DNA of 64,000 nt, from NCBI RefSeq assembly GCF_029813835.1, contig NZ_JARVKV010000014.1:40751-104750 (forward strand), written 5' to 3'. How positions within the stretch are numbered: the first letter of the stretch is position 1; the number at the start of each line of letters is the position of its first letter. Shown one piece after another: positions 16,767 through 25,993 of this stretch. Under the pieces are notes generated by a model, which was given only the letters and a program-made list of their open reading frames with translations, had not been told where the DNA came from and did no database searches. The stretch is from Streptomyces sp. DH37. GTDB taxonomy: Bacteria > Actinomycetota > Actinomycetes > Streptomycetales > Streptomycetaceae. The position numbers and the translations under genes were made by a program.

Positions 16767-17414
16767 GTGAGGGACATCGAAACAACCGGAACAACAGAAA
16801 CAACCGGGGCGGCGGAACCGGCAGGGGGACCGGCCGACGGGAAGCGCGCCCTGCGGCGCGCGCTGCTGGCGGCACGGGCCCACCTCCCGGAGGACGACGT
16901 GCACCGGGCCGCCGGGGCGCTCGCCCGGCACGCGCTGGAGCTGCCCGAGCTGGCCCGGGCGCGCACGGTCGCCGCGTACGTCTCGGTGGGGCGCGAACCC
17001 GACACCCGCGCGCTCCTGGACGAGCTGCGCCGGCGCGGCGTACGCGTGCTGCTGCCGGTGCTGCTGCCGGACGACGACCTGGACTGGGCCGCGTACGAGG
17101 GCGCCGAGCGCCTCTCCCCGGCCCGCCGCGGGCTGCTGGAGCCCACCGGGCGGCGGCTCGGGCCGGACGCGGTGACGGAGGCGGACGCCGTGCTGCTGCC
17201 GGGGCTGGCCGTGGACCGGCGCGGGATGCGCCTGGGGCGCGGCGGGGGCAGCTACGACCGGGTGCTGGCCCGGATCGAGGCGTCCGGGGCCGCCCCGGCG
17301 CTGGTGGTGCTGCTGCACTCGGGCGAGTTCCTGCGCGCGGTACCGGCCGAGCCCCACGACCGGCCGGTGCACGCCGCGGTGACCCCCGAGGGGGTGCACC
17401 GCTTCCCGGCGTGA
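16767..17414 (+). CDS. 5-formyltetrahydrofolate cyclo-ligase
   Basis: The 215-aa protein has the ATP/folate-binding signatures of the family: KRALRRALLAARAHLP with basic N-terminal residues, ARTVAAYVSVGREPDTRALL, and the C-terminal LPGLAVDRRGMRLGRGGGSYDR. It converts 5-formyl-THF to 5,10-methenyl-THF using ATP, clearing a folate side product. The GTG at 16767 is favoured by GGGAG at 16749-16753; an earlier ATG at 16707 lacks one. It diverges from galU. Confidence 0.88.
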   Translation: MRDIETTGTTETTGAAEPAGGPADGKRALRRALLAARAHLPEDDVHRAAGALARHALELPELARARTVAAYVSVGREPDTRALLDELRRRGVRVLLPVLLPDDDLDWAAYEGAERLSPARRGLLEPTGRRLGPDAVTEADAVLLPGLAVDRRGMRLGRGGGSYDRVLARIEASGAAPALVVLLHSGEFLRAVPAEPHDRPVHAAVTPEGVHRFPA

Positions 17415-17449
17415 GACCGGCCGGCCGCGGGGCCCGCGGGTCTACGGCG

Positions 17450-20257
17450 TCACGGGGTGAGGGCCATGGTGTCCTCGGTGGCGTCCTCGACGGCCTCCTG
17501 GCTGAACGGCCACGCCAGCAGCTCGCCGTCGGCCCACTTGTCCGTCTGGTCCACGTAGTTGGCGTGGTAGGCGTGGCCGGAGGCGCCGGCGAGGTTGATC
17601 CAGCGCGACTCGTCGAGCCTGCCCAGGTTGACCACCATCCGCATCGACGGCACCCAGACCACCTCGTAGCCGCCCGCCGCGTTCCAGCCGGTGGCGTTGA
17701 CGGCCGCCTCGCCGCCGCCGAGGTCCCACGGGCCGCGGTTGAGCAGGTGCTGGACGAAGCCGGGGCCCTCGGTGCCGAGGGTCTGGTTCTTGAGCATCAG
17801 CCGGTGCAGACGGCCCCAGCTCCAGGTCTCGATGTCCTTGCCGAGCTTGGTGGTCAGCTCCCAGCGGGCGTCCTTCATGGCGCGGGCCAGCAGCGCGTCG
17901 CGGTCGCCCTCGCCCTCCTCGAAGCGGCTGCCGGGGGTCCACCAGCCGCTGTCGGGCTCGTTCAGCAGCGTGCGCACGACCTCGTACCAGCGGTCGCCGC
18001 CGTCGGGCTGCGCGGACTCCGGGGCGCGCGTGCCGCACTCGCGGACGGTGCGCGGGGTGCCGTCGAGGTCCTCGATCGGGCCGGACTCGTCGGCCGGGCG
18101 GACCCGCAGGCACTCGCCCTCGACGCGGAGCTCCTTGGGGAGCTTGTTGCCGAAGCCGAGCTTGAGGAGGTTGCGCCACACGCCGTTGAAGTACGCGGCG
18201 GCGGCGGAGTCGGCGTCCTGGGTGTAGTCCCAGCCCTCCAGGAGCTGCTGCGCCTGGCGGATGTAGGGGTCCTTGACGTCGATCTTCAGCAGGTGGGGCA
18301 CCAGGATCTTGGCTATCTCGCTGCTGTTGTCGAGCTGCATGGACTGCATGTCGTCCGTGGAGATCTTGCCGCCGTCCTTGATCTTCGACTGGATGAGGTC
18401 GTTGATCCGCTGGCTGCGCGCGCCGTAGCCCCAGTCCTCGGTGAGCAGGTAGGGGTACCTCTCGGGGTCGACGACGGCCTGGTTGGCGGTGACGATGTAG
18501 CCGCGCTCCGGGTTGTACTCCCAGGGCAGGGCCTCCTGCGGTATGTAGCTCTTCCACTCGTAGCGCGCGTCCCAGCCGGGCGCCGGGTAGCGGCCGTCGT
18601 GGTTCTCGGCGCGGACCGGGATGCGGCCGGGGGCCTGGTAGCCGATGTTGCCCTCGGTGTCGGCGTAGATCAGGTTCTGGGAGGGGACGGCGAAGTCCCG
18701 GGCCGCCGCGCGGAACTCCTCGAAGTCCCCGGCGGCGTTGAGCGCGAAGACCGCGTCCATGGTCTTGGACGGCTCCAGCGCCGTCCAGCGCAGCGCGACG
18801 GCGTAGCCCTTGCCGCGGTCGGGGGCGACGTCGCCGACCGGCGCGTGGTCGCCGACGCCGGCCAGTTCGGCGCTGCGGTCGGAGACGAGGGGGCCGTGGC
18901 GGGTGGAGCGGACGGTGATCCTGCGGTCCTCGCCGCCCGCGACCTTGATGACCTCCTCGCGGGTGTCGTACGGGATCCTCTCGCCGTCGTAGAGGTACGT
19001 CCCGTTCTCGATCTTCTCCAGGTAGAGGTCGGTGACGTCGGCGCCGAGGTTGGTGAAGCCCCAGGAGATGTCCTGGTTGTGGCCGATTATCACGCCCGGC
19101 GTGCCGGAGAAGCCGAAGCCCGCGACGTCGAAGGGGCAGGCGGCGCTGACCGACTTGCAGTGCAGGCCCACCTGGTACCAGAGCGAGGGGAGCTGCGGGG
19201 CCAGGTGCGGGTCGTTGGCGAGCAGCGGCTTGCCGGTGGTCGTGTACCGCCCGGAGACGACCCAGGAGTTGGAGCCGATGCCGTCGCCGTTGGGGCCGAG
19301 GAGGGCGGGGACGGCGTCGAGGGAGTCGGCGAGGGCGGCGAGCTGGGTCTGCACGCCCTGGGCGTCCTGCCCGCCCTGGACGGTGTCACCGGGACCGGTG
19401 GCGCCGGGGGTCGTCGTACCGGGCGTCGCGCCGGGGACCGTCGTGCCGTCCTGCGCCGCGTTCCCGCCGTTCCCGCCGTTCCCGCCGTTCCCGCCGTTCC
19501 CGGCGGCGGCCTCCGGGTCGTAGGAGCCGTCGAGGGCGCTCACCGCGCCGTCCTGGACGATCGGCTTGTTCCGGTCGTACGGGTAGTCCGGGTAGAGCGC
19601 CTCGATCTGCTTCTCCGTCAGGCGGCTGGAGAGCAGGGCCCGGTCTATCTCGTCCTGCATGTTGCCGCGCAGGTCCCAGGCCATGGCCTTGAGCCAGGCG
19701 ACGGAGTCCACCGGCGACCACTTGTGCGGCTCGTAGTCGCCGACGAGGTCGAGGGCGGCGTACTCCAGGGAGAGCTCCGCGCCGCCGCGGTCGGCCAGAT
19801 AGGCGTTGACGCCCTCGGAGTACGCCAGCAGGTACTTCTTGGTCGTCTCGGACAGCTTGGTGTCGTACTCCTTCTGCGCCACCTCCCGCCAGCCCAGGGT
19901 CCGCAGGAAGGCGTCGGTCTGGACCTGGCCCTCGCCGAACATCTCCGACAGCCGTCCGGCCGTCAGGTGCCGCCGCACGTCCATCTCCCAGAAGCGGTCC
20001 TGGGCGTGGACGAAGCCCTGGGCGCGGAAGAGGTCCTCGGCGCTGTCGGCGTAGATCTGGGGTATGCCGTGGCCGTCGCGCTTGACGGTGACCGGGGCGG
20101 ACAGGCCTTCGAGCTGGAGCGTGCCGGTCGTCTGCGGGAAGGACGCGCGGACGGTGCCGACACTCCAGTAGGCGCCGTAGCCGACGCCCGCCACGAGCAG
20201 CAGCACGACTGCGATCACGAAAAGGCGGGCGCGTCGCGAGGTCTTCTTGGCGGGCAT
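17450..20257 (-). CDS. Penicillin acylase family Ntn-hydrolase
   Basis: The 935-aa precursor has an N-terminal membrane anchor (RLFVIAVVLLLVAGVGYGAYW), the alpha-subunit opening KRDGHGIPQIYADSAEDLF and the nucleophile at GDGIGSNSWVVSG. Cleavage at Gly328-Ser329 would free Ser329 as the N-terminal nucleophile of the beta subunit. The linker before it is low-complexity, with (GGN)n from a 9-bp tandem repeat near 19455-19500 and a Thr/Pro/Gly stretch. Family members remove acyl chains from beta-lactams, N-acyl-homoserine lactones or lipopeptides; the substrate cannot be assigned. AAGGA precedes the ATG. Confidence 0.92.
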   Translation of the reverse strand: MPAKKTSRRARLFVIAVVLLLVAGVGYGAYWSVGTVRASFPQTTGTLQLEGLSAPVTVKRDGHGIPQIYADSAEDLFRAQGFVHAQDRFWEMDVRRHLTAGRLSEMFGEGQVQTDAFLRTLGWREVAQKEYDTKLSETTKKYLLAYSEGVNAYLADRGGAELSLEYAALDLVGDYEPHKWSPVDSVAWLKAMAWDLRGNMQDEIDRALLSSRLTEKQIEALYPDYPYDRNKPIVQDGAVSALDGSYDPEAAAGNGGNGGNGGNGGNAAQDGTTVPGATPGTTTPGATGPGDTVQGGQDAQGVQTQLAALADSLDAVPALLGPNGDGIGSNSWVVSGRYTTTGKPLLANDPHLAPQLPSLWYQVGLHCKSVSAACPFDVAGFGFSGTPGVIIGHNQDISWGFTNLGADVTDLYLEKIENGTYLYDGERIPYDTREEVIKVAGGEDRRITVRSTRHGPLVSDRSAELAGVGDHAPVGDVAPDRGKGYAVALRWTALEPSKTMDAVFALNAAGDFEEFRAAARDFAVPSQNLIYADTEGNIGYQAPGRIPVRAENHDGRYPAPGWDARYEWKSYIPQEALPWEYNPERGYIVTANQAVVDPERYPYLLTEDWGYGARSQRINDLIQSKIKDGGKISTDDMQSMQLDNSSEIAKILVPHLLKIDVKDPYIRQAQQLLEGWDYTQDADSAAAAYFNGVWRNLLKLGFGNKLPKELRVEGECLRVRPADESGPIEDLDGTPRTVRECGTRAPESAQPDGGDRWYEVVRTLLNEPDSGWWTPGSRFEEGEGDRDALLARAMKDARWELTTKLGKDIETWSWGRLHRLMLKNQTLGTEGPGFVQHLLNRGPWDLGGGEAAVNATGWNAAGGYEVVWVPSMRMVVNLGRLDESRWINLAGASGHAYHANYVDQTDKWADGELLAWPFSQEAVEDATEDTMALTP

Positions 20258-20452
20258 CGCTGTCCTTCGAGGGCAGGGTGGGACCAGAGGTGCTGGAGCA
20301 ACCATAGGACGAGCCGTGCCACCGACCGGCAGGGAGTCCGGGCAACCGGGGCCGCGAGATTCAAGTACTGGTAAATTGTTAGGCAAAGAAATGACTTTTC
20401 GGCGACCGGGACCCGGCCGCCCGCCTCCGTGCGCCCAGGGAAGGATCCGCTT

Positions 20453-21961
20453 CTGACTGTCGACCGCCTCAACGAACTCATGCTGGTCTCCGCGCTCGTC
20501 CTGCTCGTCGCCGTCGCGGCCGTCCGGCTCTCCTCCCGAACGGGGCTCCCCAGCCTCCTGATCTACCTCGGCATCGGCCTCGTCATCGGGCAGGACGGAC
20601 TCGGGGTCGAGTTCGACAACGCCGAGCTGACCCAGGTGCTGGGCTACGCGGCGCTCGTGGTGATCCTGGCCGAGGGCGGTCTGGGCACCAAGTGGCACCA
20701 GATCCGCCCGGCGGTGCCCGCCGCGGCCGTCCTGGCGACCGCCGGCGTGGCGGTCAGCGTGGGCGTCACCGCCGCGGGGGCCCACTACCTGGTGGGGCTG
20801 GACTGGCGCCCGGCGCTGATCATGGGGGCGGTCGTCTCCTCGACGGACGCCGCGGCGGTCTTCTCCGTACTGCGCAGGGTGCCGCTGCCGAACCGCCTGA
20901 CGGGGATGCTGGAGGCGGAGTCGGGGTTCAACGACGCCCCGGTGGTGATCCTGGTCGTCGCCTTCGCGACGGCCGGGCCGCTGGACCCGTGGTACGTCCT
21001 GATCGGGACGATCGCGCTGCAGCTGGCCATCGGGTTCGCGGTGGGGCTGGTCGTCGGCAAGCTGGGCGAGTACGGGCTGCGGCAGGTGGCGCTGCCCGCC
21101 TCCGGCCTGTACCCGATCGCGGTGATGGCGCTGTGCGTCCTGGCGTACGCCGGGGGCGCGCTGGCGCACGGCAGCGGCTTCCTGGCGGTCTACGTCAGCG
21201 CGGTCGTCCTCGGCAACGCCAAGCTGCCGCACCGCCCGGCCACCCGGGGCTTCGCCGACGGCATGGCGTGGATCGCGCAGATCGGCCTGTTCGTGCTGCT
21301 CGGCCTGCTGGCGACCCCGTCGGAGCTGCTGCGCGACTTCTGGGCGGCGCTGGCGGTCGGACTGGTGCTGACGCTGGTGGCCCGGCCGGTGTCGGTGGTG
21401 CTGTGCTCGCTGCCCTTCCGGCTCCCCTGGCGGGACCAGGCGCTGATGTCGTGGGCCGGGCTGCGCGGCGCGGTGCCGATCATCCTAGCGACGATCCCCA
21501 TGGTCGGCCAGGTCGAGGGCAGCCGGCGGATCTTCAACATCGTCTTCGTGCTGGTCGTGGTCTTCACCCTGATCCAGGGGCCGACCCTGCCGTGGGTCGC
21601 CCGGAAACTGGGGCTGGACAAGGCCGACGGAACGCTGGACCTGGACATCGAGTCGGCCCCGCTGGAGCGGCTGCGCGGCCACATGATCGCGGTCGCCATC
21701 CCCGAGGGGTCGCGGATGCGGGGGGTGGAGGTGGGCGAGCTGCGGCTGCCGAGGGGCGCGGCGGTCACCCTGGTCGTGCGGGAGGACAGCAGTTTCGTGC
21801 CGTCGCCGACGACCGTCCTGCGGCAGGGCGACGAGCTGCTGGTGGTCGCCACCGACGCGGTGCGGGACGAGGCCGAGCGGCGGCTGCTGGCCGTGGGGCG
21901 CGGCGGCAAGCTGGCGGGCTGGCTGGGGACGGCGGGCAGCTCGGCGCTGGGGAGGCAGTGA
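20453..21961 (+). CDS. CPA1-type K+/H+ or Na+/H+ antiporter with TrkA-C domain
   Basis: The membrane half (about residues 1-395) has 12-13 helices with the ion-site signature SSTDAAAVFSVLRRV then ESGFNDAPVVIL. The C-terminal 110 residues form a TrkA-C domain (LERLRGHMIAVAIPEGSRMR, LRQGDELLVVATDAV), giving regulation by a nucleotide or ion. It exports monovalent cations in exchange for protons. GGAAGGA sits 7 bases before a CTG at 20453 that opens the typical LTVDRLNELMLVSALVLLVA; the alternative GTG at 20429 has no ribosome site. I take CTG as the start. Confidence 0.88.
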   Translation: MTVDRLNELMLVSALVLLVAVAAVRLSSRTGLPSLLIYLGIGLVIGQDGLGVEFDNAELTQVLGYAALVVILAEGGLGTKWHQIRPAVPAAAVLATAGVAVSVGVTAAGAHYLVGLDWRPALIMGAVVSSTDAAAVFSVLRRVPLPNRLTGMLEAESGFNDAPVVILVVAFATAGPLDPWYVLIGTIALQLAIGFAVGLVVGKLGEYGLRQVALPASGLYPIAVMALCVLAYAGGALAHGSGFLAVYVSAVVLGNAKLPHRPATRGFADGMAWIAQIGLFVLLGLLATPSELLRDFWAALAVGLVLTLVARPVSVVLCSLPFRLPWRDQALMSWAGLRGAVPIILATIPMVGQVEGSRRIFNIVFVLVVVFTLIQGPTLPWVARKLGLDKADGTLDLDIESAPLERLRGHMIAVAIPEGSRMRGVEVGELRLPRGAAVTLVVREDSSFVPSPTTVLRQGDELLVVATDAVRDEAERRLLAVGRGGKLAGWLGTAGSSALGRQ

Positions 21962-22252
21962 GGACGGCGAGGGGGCTGCCGGGAGGGGCCCGGGAAGGGG
22001 CTGCCGGGGAGGCGGGGGCCCGGGACCGCGGCCGGGCCGGGGACGTGATCGGCTACCCTGGGCCCGTACGCTTGTCCGACTTTCGGAGTCACCGGAGTTT
22101 CGACCCCGCCTGACGCAGGGCCGGCACGGCCGCCCGGCTGACCACACGCCGCGGTCCGTGCGAGAGGACGGCCTTCGGCGCGCCCCGCCGTGCCACGACG
22201 CCTCGCGTCGTACGGCCCGTGGCGCGCTACCAGGCGGCAGAAAGGTACGGCC
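21962..22252 (+). other. Intergenic region and leader of the MFS gene
   Basis: No protein gene is supported here. A TACCCT hexamer near 22054 is a plausible -10 for the transporter gene, leaving a leader of roughly 190 bases. No known riboswitch pattern was recognised. Confidence 0.3.
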
Positions 22253-23644
22253 GTGGCCACCACGGTCACTCCCGTCACGAACCGGAAGCCCGGCTATCGG
22301 GACCTGCTGCGCACTCCCGGCGCGTGGACGTTCCTGCTGCCCGGCTTCCTGGCCCGCCAGCCCTTCGCGATGCTGACGCTCGGCATCGTGCTGCTGGTGG
22401 AGCACACCACCGGATCGTTCGGCACGGCGGGCACGGTCTCCGCCGTGACCGGCGTCTCGATGGCCCTGTTCGCGCCGCGCAGCGGCAGGCTCGCCGACCG
22501 CTTCGGCCAGCGCGCGGTCCTGCTGCCCGGGGTGCTGCTGCACGCGGCGTCCGTGGGCGTCCTGATCGCCCTGGCGCTGTCCCGGGCGCCGCTGTGGGCG
22601 CTGCTGCTGGCGGCCGTGCCGGCCGGCGCCTCGGTGCCGCAGGTCGGCCCGATGGTGCGGGCCCGCTGGGCGCACCTGCTCAGGGACGGGGCCGGGGACG
22701 GGAAGACCCGGGGGACCGGGAAGGAGAAGGGGGCCGGCGGCGCGCGGCTGCTGTCGACGGCGGCGGCGTTCGAGTCGGTCACCGACGAGTTCACCTTCGT
22801 CATCGGCCCGGTCCTGGCCACCGCCCTGTGCACCACGGTGCACCCGGCCGCCGGGCTCGTCGCCGAGGCCGCCCTGACCGTCGTCGGCGGGCTGGTCTTC
22901 GCGGCCCAGCGCCGTACGGCGCCTCCCGCGCACCGCCGCGCCCGCGGGGCGGACGGCGCACGGCGCGCCTCGGCGCTGTCGGTGCCGGGCGTACGGGTGC
23001 TGGTCGTCGCCTTCCTGGGCATCGGCGCGGTCTTCGGCGGGATGCAGGTGTCGATGGCCGCCTTCACCGACTCGATCGGGCAGCCGGGCATCAACGGCGT
23101 GCTGTACGGGATCTTCGCCGCGGGCAACATGCTCTCCGGCATCGTCTACGGAGCCCTCTCCTGGCGCTCGGCCCCGCAGCGGCGGCTGCTGGCGGCGTAC
23201 GCGCTGCTGACCCTGACCACCGCGCCCCTGTGGGCGGTGGACGCGGTGCCGCTGCTGGCGGTCCTCGGACTGCTGGCGGGTCTGGGCATCGCGCCGAGCC
23301 TGATCACCGGCTTCACGCTGGTGGAGCGGCTGGTCCCGGCGGGCGTGCGCACCGAGGCGTTCACCTGGCTGGCCGGGGCGGTGGCACTGGGGCAGGCCGG
23401 GGCCGCGGCGCTCGCCGGACGGCTGACGGACGGCTTCGGGGTGAGCGCGGGATTCACGGTGCCGCTGGCCGCCACGGCGCTGGCGCTGGTGACCGTGACG
23501 GTGCTGCGCGGGTGGCTGGCGCCGGGCGGCGGAACGGGTGACGGAGCGGCTGACGAAGCGGGTGACGGGGAGCCCCGGACGGAGGACGGCGGGCGGGCGC
23601 CGTCGCGTGGCGAGGGTCACCGTCCGCCGGTTCCGGTGGACTAA
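22253..23644 (+). CDS. MFS transporter
   Basis: The 463-aa protein has about 12 membrane helices. The motif A loop between helices 2 and 3 is APRSGRLADRFGQRAVLLPG. A long cytoplasmic loop in the middle carries a basic KTRGTGKEKGAGG stretch, and the tail (GGGTGDGAADEAGDGEPRTE) is disordered and acidic. MFS carriers of this type are usually drug or metabolite exporters; the substrate is unknown. The GTG start at 22253 has AAAGG upstream. Confidence 0.88.
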   Translation: MATTVTPVTNRKPGYRDLLRTPGAWTFLLPGFLARQPFAMLTLGIVLLVEHTTGSFGTAGTVSAVTGVSMALFAPRSGRLADRFGQRAVLLPGVLLHAASVGVLIALALSRAPLWALLLAAVPAGASVPQVGPMVRARWAHLLRDGAGDGKTRGTGKEKGAGGARLLSTAAAFESVTDEFTFVIGPVLATALCTTVHPAAGLVAEAALTVVGGLVFAAQRRTAPPAHRRARGADGARRASALSVPGVRVLVVAFLGIGAVFGGMQVSMAAFTDSIGQPGINGVLYGIFAAGNMLSGIVYGALSWRSAPQRRLLAAYALLTLTTAPLWAVDAVPLLAVLGLLAGLGIAPSLITGFTLVERLVPAGVRTEAFTWLAGAVALGQAGAAALAGRLTDGFGVSAGFTVPLAATALALVTVTVLRGWLAPGGGTGDGAADEAGDGEPRTEDGGRAPSRGEGHRPPVPVD

Positions 23645-23674
23645 GCCGCCGGAATACTGCACCATGGTGCGTCG

Positions 23675-23701
23675 TTAGCACTCCACAGGGAAGAGTGCCA
23701 G
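23675..23701 (+). promoter_or_regulatory. CIRCE-like element (HrcA operator) upstream of fmdB
   Basis: TTAGCACTC (23675-23683) is a 9/9 match to the left CIRCE arm; after exactly 9 bases GAGTGCCAG (23693-23701) matches 7/9 of the right arm GAGTGCTAA. CIRCE is the operator of the heat-shock repressor HrcA, normally found at groES/groEL. It ends 9 bases before the fmdB GTG. Confidence 0.75.
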
Positions 23702-23710
23702 GAGGAGCAA

Positions 23711-24037
23711 GTGCCGACCTATCAGTACCAGTGCACCGAGTGCGGCGAGGGCCTGGAAGCGGTTCAGAAGTTCACGGACGACGCACTCACCGAGTGCCCG
23801 AGCTGCACGGGCCGCCTGAAGAAGGTGTTCTCGGCGGTCGGCATCGTCTTCAAGGGCTCCGGCTTCTACCGGAACGACAGCCGCGGCTCCTCGTCCGGCA
23901 GCCCGGCCTCTTCGTCGGCGTCCTCGTCGTCATCGTCGTCCTCCTCCTCGTCGGAGGCGTCGTCGTCCTCTTCCTCCGGGAAGGGCTCGAGCTCGTCCGG
24001 CGGCTCGTCGTCCAAGGCCGGCTCCTCGGCGGCCTGA
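23711..24037 (+). CDS. FmdB-family zinc ribbon protein with poly-Ser tail
   Basis: The 108-aa protein begins with the FmdB zinc ribbon: Cys8-x2-Cys11 (YQCTECGE) and Cys29-x2-Cys32 (ECPSCTG), followed by KKVFSAVGIVFKGSGFYRND. Residues 59-108 are almost all Ser with a few Gly, Ala and Glu. FmdB proteins are small metal-binding proteins of uncertain, perhaps regulatory, function. GGAGGAG precedes the GTG. The CIRCE-like element just upstream suggests heat-shock control. Confidence 0.88.
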   Translation: MPTYQYQCTECGEGLEAVQKFTDDALTECPSCTGRLKKVFSAVGIVFKGSGFYRNDSRGSSSGSPASSSASSSSSSSSSSSEASSSSSSGKGSSSSGGSSSKAGSSAA

Positions 24038-24171
24038 CCCGGTCGTTCCGCGGTCCCGGCCCGGCCGGGACCGCGTGCCCGTGACGCCCGCGGCCCCGCG
24101 ACGGAGCGGCGGCGCCCGCCGCGGCGGGTTCCCGCGCCGCGGCGGCCGCGCGGCGGCTAGTGTGGGCGGTC

Positions 24172-25002
24172 ATGAGCGCACAGGCGGAGATAGGCGTCAT
24201 CGGCGGGTCCGGGTTCTACTCGTTCCTGGACGACGTGACAGAGGTCACCGTGGAGACGCCCTACGGCGAGCCCAGTGACTCCCTCTTCCTCGGCGAGGTC
24301 GCCGGGCGCCGGGTGGCCTTCCTGCCGCGGCACGGACGCAAGCACCACCTGCCCCCGCACCGGATCAACTACCGCGCCAACCTGTGGGCCCTGCGCTCGG
24401 TCGGCGTGCGCCAGGTGCTGGGGCCGTGCGCGGTGGGCGGCCTGCGGCCCGAGTACGGGCCCGGCACGCTGGTGGTTCCGGACCAGCTCGTGGACCGCAC
24501 CAAGTCGCGCGTCCAGACGTACTACGACGGCGAGGCGCTGCCCGACGGCTCGGTGCCGAACGTGGTGCACCTGTCCTTCGCCGACCCCTACTGCGGGGCG
24601 GGCCGGGCGGCGGCGGTCGCGGCGGCGCGCGGGCGCGGCTGGGAGCCGGTGGACGGCGGCACGATGGTGGTGATCGAGGGGCCGCGCTTCTCGACCCGCG
24701 CGGAGTCGCGCTGGCACGCGGCGCAGGGCTGGTCGGTGGTCGGGATGACCGGCCACCCGGAGGCGGCCCTCGCTCGTGAGCTGGGCCTGTGCTACGCCTC
24801 GATGGCGCTGGTCACCGACCTGGACGCCGGCGCGGAGACGGGCGAGGGCGTCTCCCACGAGGAGGTGCTCGCGGTCTTCGCCCAGAACGTCGGACGGCTG
24901 CGCGAGGTGCTCTTCGACACGGTGGCCGGGCTGCCCGCGGAGCGGGACTGCGCGTGCGCGACGGCGCTGGACGGGATGGACCTGGGGATCGAGCTTCCGT
25001 AG
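24172..25002 (+). CDS. S-methyl-5'-thioadenosine (or purine nucleoside) phosphorylase
   Basis: The 276-aa protein has the phosphate site IGVIGGSGFYSF, PRHGRKHHLPPHRINYRAN, the ribose/base segment VVIEGPRFSTRAESR and GMTGHPEAALARELGLCYA. The enzyme splits 5'-methylthioadenosine with phosphate to adenine and methylthioribose-1-phosphate in methionine salvage; an inosine or guanosine specificity cannot be excluded. The ATG at 24172 follows TAGTGT (24159-24164) by 7 bases without a ribosome site, so it may be leaderless. Confidence 0.9.
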   Translation: MSAQAEIGVIGGSGFYSFLDDVTEVTVETPYGEPSDSLFLGEVAGRRVAFLPRHGRKHHLPPHRINYRANLWALRSVGVRQVLGPCAVGGLRPEYGPGTLVVPDQLVDRTKSRVQTYYDGEALPDGSVPNVVHLSFADPYCGAGRAAAVAAARGRGWEPVDGGTMVVIEGPRFSTRAESRWHAAQGWSVVGMTGHPEAALARELGLCYASMALVTDLDAGAETGEGVSHEEVLAVFAQNVGRLREVLFDTVAGLPAERDCACATALDGMDLGIELP

Positions 25003-25114
25003 CCGCCGGTCACGGCCTGTCCCCGGCCGCCGACCCCGGCCCCGGCCGCCGTACCGCCGCGGGCGGGAGGCGGTGGGGCCGGTGGGGCTGAGGTAGCTCG
25101 TGCGGGTGAGCGAG

Positions 25115-25141
25115 TTGTCCACAACCGGTGGGTGGTCCACA
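25115..25141 (+). promoter_or_regulatory. Pair of DnaA boxes
   Basis: TTGTCCACA (25115-25123) is the preferred Streptomyces DnaA box, and TGGTCCACA (25133-25141) is a one-mismatch copy starting 18 bases later. They lie upstream of the SAF-domain gene. This is far too few for an origin, so a DnaA-binding regulatory or titration site is more likely. Confidence 0.5.
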
Positions 25142-25207
25142 GGCCCCGGCGGGGTCTCGCGGAACCGGACATCGTGGGGGCGTTCCCAGCACGAGGCGGT
25201 GACCGCG

Positions 25208-25885
25208 ATGTCCACGTCCCTTCCCTCCCCCTCCCTCCCCTCTCCCCTTTCCTCCTCTCCCTCCTCCCCCTACTCCTCCGTTCCCCCGCCACCCCCGTCC
25301 CCGCCCCCGCGCCCTCCGGCCTCCTGTTCCGTGCCGGAGTTCGAGCCGGTGCGCGTGGGACGGGGCCTCCTCGGCCCGCTGCGGACGGCCGGCCGCTGGT
25401 CGCGGATGGCGGCGGTGCTCCTGGCCGCCGTCCTCACCGGCGCCGCGCCCTGGGGGCCGCGCGGGGAGCCCGGCGGGGACCGCACGGCCCCGGCGGCCCG
25501 GTCCGCGTCCGGACGGGCGCCCGCACCGGCGCCCCCGGTCCCGTCCTCCGCGCACCGGGACGACGGCGCGGTGACGGTGGACGCCCCGGTGCGGATTCCG
25601 GACGCGGCGGCGGTCCGGCTGCTGCGCCCCGGGGACAGGGTGGACGTCCTGGCCACCCCCGCCGGTGACGCCTCGGCCGCCGCCCCGACGGGCAGCGCGC
25701 GGATCATCGCCCGGAACGTACGGGTGGCGGCCGTGCCCGGGGCCGGGCCGGAACCCGGCACCGGCACCGGCACCGCCTTCGGCGAAGAGGCCGGGGCACT
25801 GGTGGTGCTCACGGTGCCCCGGCCGACGGCCGCCCGGCTCGCCGGCGCCGCGGCGCACTCCCGTCTGGCGGTGACGCTGTGCTGA
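25208..25885 (+). CDS. SAF-domain, RcpC/CpaB-like pilus assembly protein
   Basis: The 225-aa protein has a Ser/Pro-rich cytoplasmic N-terminus, a single membrane anchor (WSRMAAVLLAAVLTGAAPWG, about 100-119) and an extracytoplasmic SAF-like module: VRLLRPGDRVDVLATPAG, ARIIARNVRVAAVPG and GALVVLTVPRPTAARLAG. This is the pattern of RcpC/CpaB, which helps build Flp/Tad pili, but no other tad genes are nearby. The ATG at 25208 is chosen over a GTG three codons earlier; the start is uncertain. mscL follows. Confidence 0.75.
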   Translation: MSTSLPSPSLPSPLSSSPSSPYSSVPPPPPSPPPRPPASCSVPEFEPVRVGRGLLGPLRTAGRWSRMAAVLLAAVLTGAAPWGPRGEPGGDRTAPAARSASGRAPAPAPPVPSSAHRDDGAVTVDAPVRIPDAAAVRLLRPGDRVDVLATPAGDASAAAPTGSARIIARNVRVAAVPGAGPEPGTGTGTAFGEEAGALVVLTVPRPTAARLAGAAAHSRLAVTLC

Positions 25886-25993
25886 CCGCCGCCGGCCGGA
25901 GCCCGAACTGGACAGCCCGCGCGGTGTTCGTGCAGCGTGTGCTGCGTTCTTCCGGCGGAGGCCGGAGCGCGTGCGCAGAGAAGAGGCAGTCCG

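Noticed and set aside
17411..20374. Plus-strand open frame of 987 codons opposite the penicillin acylase gene
   Set aside because: It has no domain and is the high-G+C shadow of the real minus-strand gene with the Ntn-hydrolase site.
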